DNA from: a virus
Length of the DNA: 24,491 nucleotides
Virus record (IMG/VR): IMGVR_UViG_3300047322_001347
Span: 1-24,491 of that record
Reading direction: 5' to 3' (one strand)
The first letter of the stretch is position 1, and every line of letters begins with the position of its first letter. The position numbers and the translations under genes are program-made. Shown here piece after piece: positions 22,101 to 24,491 of the stretch. Under the pieces are notes generated by a model. The model saw only the letters and a program-made list of their open reading frames with translations. It did not search any database and had not been told where the DNA came from.

Positions 22101-24491
22101 TTGCCGCGCTCGGCGCCTCCGTCACGACCTCCGCGGGATTGACGATGCCGCGACCCGTAACGTCGCCGCGCGTCGCCGTCACCTGGTTCGGATCGGACGT
22201 GACCGTGCCACGCCGTGTGACGACTTCTTGCGCGAGCTGTGCGCCAGGGTCGGACGCTCCACCCTCGCCGAACGGCAACGCTCCCGCGGCACGCTCTGGC
22301 GGCCGCACGAAGCGGGCATTGTCCGGCGCGGTTGCCTGCTGCTCGCCCGCGGCCTCGAGATGCAGCTGATCCTGCTGCAGCGCGCGCTGTTCCGCGCGCA
22401 GTTCTGCAGGCGTGGACGTACGCGTCGCGTCAAAGCGCCCCCGCTCGACGCCCCCCTCGTTGACCATCTCGCGCACTTCGCCAGAGCCGGCCTCCAGACC
22501 AGCCTTCTCCCACCAGAGAGGTTCATAGGGGCTGCGTCCGACCTTCGCCGCCATCGTCGCGACCTGGTCGTTGGTGAAGCCTGCCGCCCACGGCGGTCGC
22601 TCGGGCCTGGCCGTCGGGTTGCGGAGCTGCTCGTCGATCGCCGCCAGCCGTTCGGTGTTGGCCTGGTAGCGCTGCTCGAGCGTGTCCTGGTGCGCAAGCC
22701 GCTCGTCCATCGTCATCGGCGTCTCGCCCGGTCCTGGCTCGCGCAGGAGGTGCGGGTTGCTCTGCACGTCTTCGAGCCGCCGCGGCTCCTCGCCCGGTGC
22801 TGGTGGACGCGTGGTGGTACGGCCTGACGGGTCGTACGCGGGCCCGACCAGTCGCCGCGCTTCAGCCTGCGAGATCGGCCTGACGTTCAGGTCGTCGGGC
22901 GTTACTGGGGCGCGGAACCCGCCTGGTTCGACTGGTCCACGGAGCCCACCCCCGGCAGAAGCGGCACCCTCGCGGGCACTGGCGGTGGTGGGGGTGAAGA
23001 ACCGCCCGATGGGCTCTGTGGCGCGGAAGCCGGCGGAGCCAGCGACACCACGCCCCGGTTCTGATACGCCGCTGAGTTCGCCGGTGCCGTACCGCGCACC
23101 ATAGCGGTCAAGCGCGACGGCTGATTGTCCCGGACTGGCTTCTTCGACGTGACCACGTAACTCCTCCACGGTCGCACCCGCTCGTTGGGCCGCGTCAGCA
23201 ATCGCATTCTCATGCTCAACACTGCGAACGGGTAGCGCGTTCACCCCAATTGTACCGTCGTTGAGTTCCTGGTGCCCTACGCCAGATGCCCTCAGATCGT
23301 CGAGAAGCTGTTGCTTTGCGCCAGCGGGAACGTCCGTCAGTTGCCAGCCCACCGTCTCAGGCGACTCGGGACGATAGGTGTACAGCGTCGCCGGCGTGGC
23401 TTCACTGCCCGCGGCGTCGTGCACCCTGGCCGCGACGTAGTGCAGCGTGTCCATGTTGCCGCCAGGCACCAGGATCTGGTCGCCCTGCACCTCGTGCGGG
23501 ATGCCGCGGAGCTCGCCGAACTGGCGCGTCTCGGGGTCGTAGCGCAGCGTGTCGCGTACCGTCTGCGGCAACGCCGTCTCAGCGACCGCTGCCTGCCGTT
23601 CAGCCGCGGCGGCGCGGTAACGCGTCGCATCCGGCACCACACCACTCGCACGCGGCGCGGCACCAGCAATTCTCTCAGCGCCGCTCAACTTGGTGCCCTT
23701 GCCCGGGTAGTACAGATAACTCGAGTCGGCGATGGCTGGACGCGGCGCGCCTGAATCCAGGTGAGGCTGCAGTTTGGCAAGCTCACTGGCGACGCCCAGG
23801 TCTTTGGACACCTGCTCCCATGTGCCGGTCGGATTGGCGTAGGCGCCCTCGCTACCGGCTCGATCCAGCACCTGGCGCAGTGTCGCACGACCGTTGGTGA
23901 AGTCGCGGACCATCGCCTTCAACGTCGGCGACGCCGCCCTGCTCGCGGCAAAGTCCTTGGCACCCTTGATCGCAAACCACATCGCCGCCTGCGCCTGGTG
24001 CGGCACCTGGCCTGTCTCGCCAGCCAGATGGTCGACCACCGTACGCATCGCCTGGAACGCCTGGTCGCTGCTCGCGGTGCGGTTCGGGTTCTTGTAATTG
24101 AAGATCTGCGCCATCCACGTATCCATCGTGGAATTCGGATCGAAGCGGTTCATCAACGCCGACAGGATGTTGCTGGCGTAGCTGCTGGTCTTGGCGTTAG
24201 TCGCGACCTTGACCTCGCCCGTGGTGTAGAGCTGCGCGACCTTCTTGAACTGGTCGTTGTTCATCTTCCACTTCGCGCCCTCAGTCCCAAGACTGGTCGT
24301 GCGCGGGTTGTCTGCGATCCACTGCTTGATGTTGGCGGGCGTGAAGTCCGTACCGTTCGCGGTGAACTCGCGCGCCATACGCATCAAACCGAGCGTGTAC
24401 TGCAAGTTCTCGGTCGGCGGCGTCTGCTGGCTGGTGATGCCGAACAGCGTCCTGAACTCGTTCACGTTCTGGTCACCAACCACGCTCGAGA
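19141..24491 (-). CDS. Giant probable ejected/internal virion protein (>1780 aa), start outside or at window edge
   Basis: The frame is open from the right edge to TGA 19141. A GTG at 24483 is possible, but the frame continues past the edge. The N-terminal part has compact helical segments (TMDTWMAQIFNYKN near residue 120; QAQAAMWFAIKGAKDF near 160). The next 700 residues are Pro/Ala/Glu/Arg-rich. Charged coiled coil follows (about 940-1160). Near 1185 begins RLAGLVSSPITQMVNIGGNV, a phrase like domains in very large phage polyvalent proteins. A Gly/Ala-rich hydrophobic stretch (RAIIGSAILGGGIALGSAGM, about 1448-1470) could cross a membrane. The C-terminus is charged. Such proteins are often packaged and injected. 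No enzymatic residues are certain. Confidence 0.7.
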   Translation of the reverse strand, partial: SSVVGDQNVNEFRTLFGITSQQTPPTENLQYTLGLMRMAREFTANGTDFTPANIKQWIADNPRTTSLGTEGAKWKMNNDQFKKVAQLYTTGEVKVATNAKTSSYASNILSALMNRFDPNSTMDTWMAQIFNYKNPNRTASSDQAFQAMRTVVDHLAGETGQVPHQAQAAMWFAIKGAKDFAASRAASPTLKAMVRDFTNGRATLRQVLDRAGSEGAYANPTGTWEQVSKDLGVASELAKLQPHLDSGAPRPAIADSSYLYYPGKGTKLSGAERIAGAAPRASGVVPDATRYRAAAAERQAAVAETALPQTVRDTLRYDPETRQFGELRGIPHEVQGDQILVPGGNMDTLHYVAARVHDAAGSEATPATLYTYRPESPETVGWQLTDVPAGAKQQLLDDLRASGVGHQELNDGTIGVNALPVRSVEHENAIADAAQRAGATVEELRGHVEEASPGQSAVALDRYGARYGTGELSGVSEPGRGVAGSAGFRATEPIGRFFTPTTASAREGAASAGGGLRGPVEPGGFRAPVTPDDLNVRPISQAEARRLVGPAYDPSGRTTTRPPAPGEEPRRLEDVQSNPHLLREPGPGETPMTMDERLAHQDTLEQRYQANTERLAAIDEQLRNPTARPERPPWAAGFTNDQVATMAAKVGRSPYEPLWWEKAGLEAGSGEVREMVNEGGVERGRFDATRTSTPAELRAEQRALQQDQLHLEAAGEQQATAPDNARFVRPPERAAGALPFGEGGASDPGAQLAQEVVTRRGTVTSDPNQVTATRGDVTGRGIVNPAEVVTEAPSAATQRLMPNLSAIGKDMPETIAQIQKSAEDNPALWEHYKQGTITFDSLKNDLAARVGMTKEDWLKTKVGQAFNDQEMVALQAAMIEEQARQTDMAKSILSKGGVDNLTPEELAYSITQLTQAQSLAAVAKGAGSTVARSLNARKVSFTRQLASDITAQNERRAAQRVKAQAARVATRAGDLLDNAKTLDQQKAAATAAASRPARPGAPRTPQNIIDQIANAYDELDRYNAMSLHEKADVFDKLKAQREAAAAARASAVRGAPEELLSALKQELKAEQDNFAKRKNTWETMAFIDSKAAENAARERAAFRGGLYIEQQRRVAQNALKGADTEINRAFDSELKRRGQQSAKAQKLLESLGGTEVTKDVLKNYLAALSDPDPMVAAKFLQSTASMSNWKRATVVRLAGLVSSPITQMVNIGGNVAGAMIEVPTRGLVVGIDALRAAATGGERQAYAGEILPMLKAYGPGFLGQWDNAYRVLKTGFTPEQLADPTRIRGAFSRSELLNAGVEAPLRLLGAADQLFRGGAMAAHSMRVATRQAIREGFSGPQVAGRAASIVKNLEDYPELAKEAADATARQVYQERRAGLGGGNKPLPDVAEFGVKQVLPFYQTPMNITAQGAALSPFGFTGALQSSLKARGMAVGTAAERTVRGRETLLAEERAARAIIGSAILGGGIALGSAGMLTGSYPIDPKEASTLPQGWRPWSLRITSPIDNNTYYLPMQNFNAAGFPLAMASILTDPQHRGKTLADPDEQLNAVTAIGRYVLDNTFLQGLSDVVNTLHDPKSAAQKFGEGLAASYGPYSSLGREMQRIQGVATRNPHNGFVGLWEALESNYPGASANVPEATTPLGEPRTQGATGIARVVPYRYDIERDTPLLQQLRESGVGIPTEHKSLNYGGQHIDLTEDEQDVLKRQRGEALKQYLDPYVNDPKFQNLSQAERNRYLTVLVSHAVQYADHQFLNDMPGADLSSRLKPKTVPDPYYLGDAGAAA

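Noticed and set aside
18005-22827. Long rightward ORFs of 388, 445 and 585 codons opposite the large late genes
   Set aside because: Same Arg-rich antisense signature, no ribosome sites or start clustering, and no gene neighbours on that strand.
1-24491. CRISPR arrays, insertion sequences, rRNA and tRNA genes
   Set aside because: No regularly spaced repeats, transposase motifs, terminal inverted repeats or cloverleaf candidates were seen by eye; no search program was run.

Overview
The window is part of a temperate, tailed-phage genome, either a prophage or a phage contig. It is GC-rich, and almost every gene overlaps or abuts the next (ATGA, GTGA, TAATG, TGATG junctions), with frequent GTG starts. 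The host cannot be named from the sequence. A large serine recombinase, high GC and a possibly leaderless repressor gene would fit a GC-rich Gram-positive or Chloroflexota-type host, but that is inference. No tRNA, rRNA, CRISPR array or insertion sequence was seen.

Lysogeny and early part (1-5133). A large serine recombinase runs leftward off the window start. Next to it is a 71-residue XRE-type regulator, also leftward. A compact divergent control region (about 1850-1910) separates them from a rightward early operon. It holds a perfect 6-3-6 inverted repeat over the regulator's start, a tandem 11-bp repeat and a rightward promoter with a 17-bp spacer. The operon encodes small proteins: a Cys4 protein, an Ala/Ser-rich protein, a possible OB-fold protein, two small membrane proteins, a coiled-coil protein and a Cys/His-rich protein. 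After a 72-bp gap come an orphan cytosine-5 DNA methyltransferase and a 49-residue ORF. No recognisable replication gene lies in this arm. The operon ends at a symmetrical hairpin with A and T tracts on both sides, which should stop transcription from both directions.

Late part (24491 down to about 5154, all leftward). Transcription enters from beyond the right edge. The order is: a giant (>1780 aa) probable internal virion protein, two large low-complexity probable virion proteins, a small basic protein, a 35-residue Arg/Trp-rich ORF, probable scaffold, major capsid protein, small head/tail proteins including one with a fibronectin-III-like domain, a collagen-like fibre protein, two large tail or adaptor-type proteins, a tail-fibre protein, two small proteins, a probable cysteine-peptidase-type lysis enzyme and two small hydrophobic holin-like proteins. 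No tape-measure or sheath gene is evident, and the set best fits a short-tailed (podovirus-like) virion. Terminase and portal genes are not seen and presumably lie to the right.

Together the parts describe a lysogeny module, a small host-interaction operon and a late morphogenesis/lysis operon converging on one shared terminator. The most interesting points are the control region, a 15-bp repeat bracketing two early genes, the 35-aa ORF before the scaffold gene, a 17-bp duplication that rewrites the end of the lysis enzyme, and the giant protein ahead of the capsid genes.
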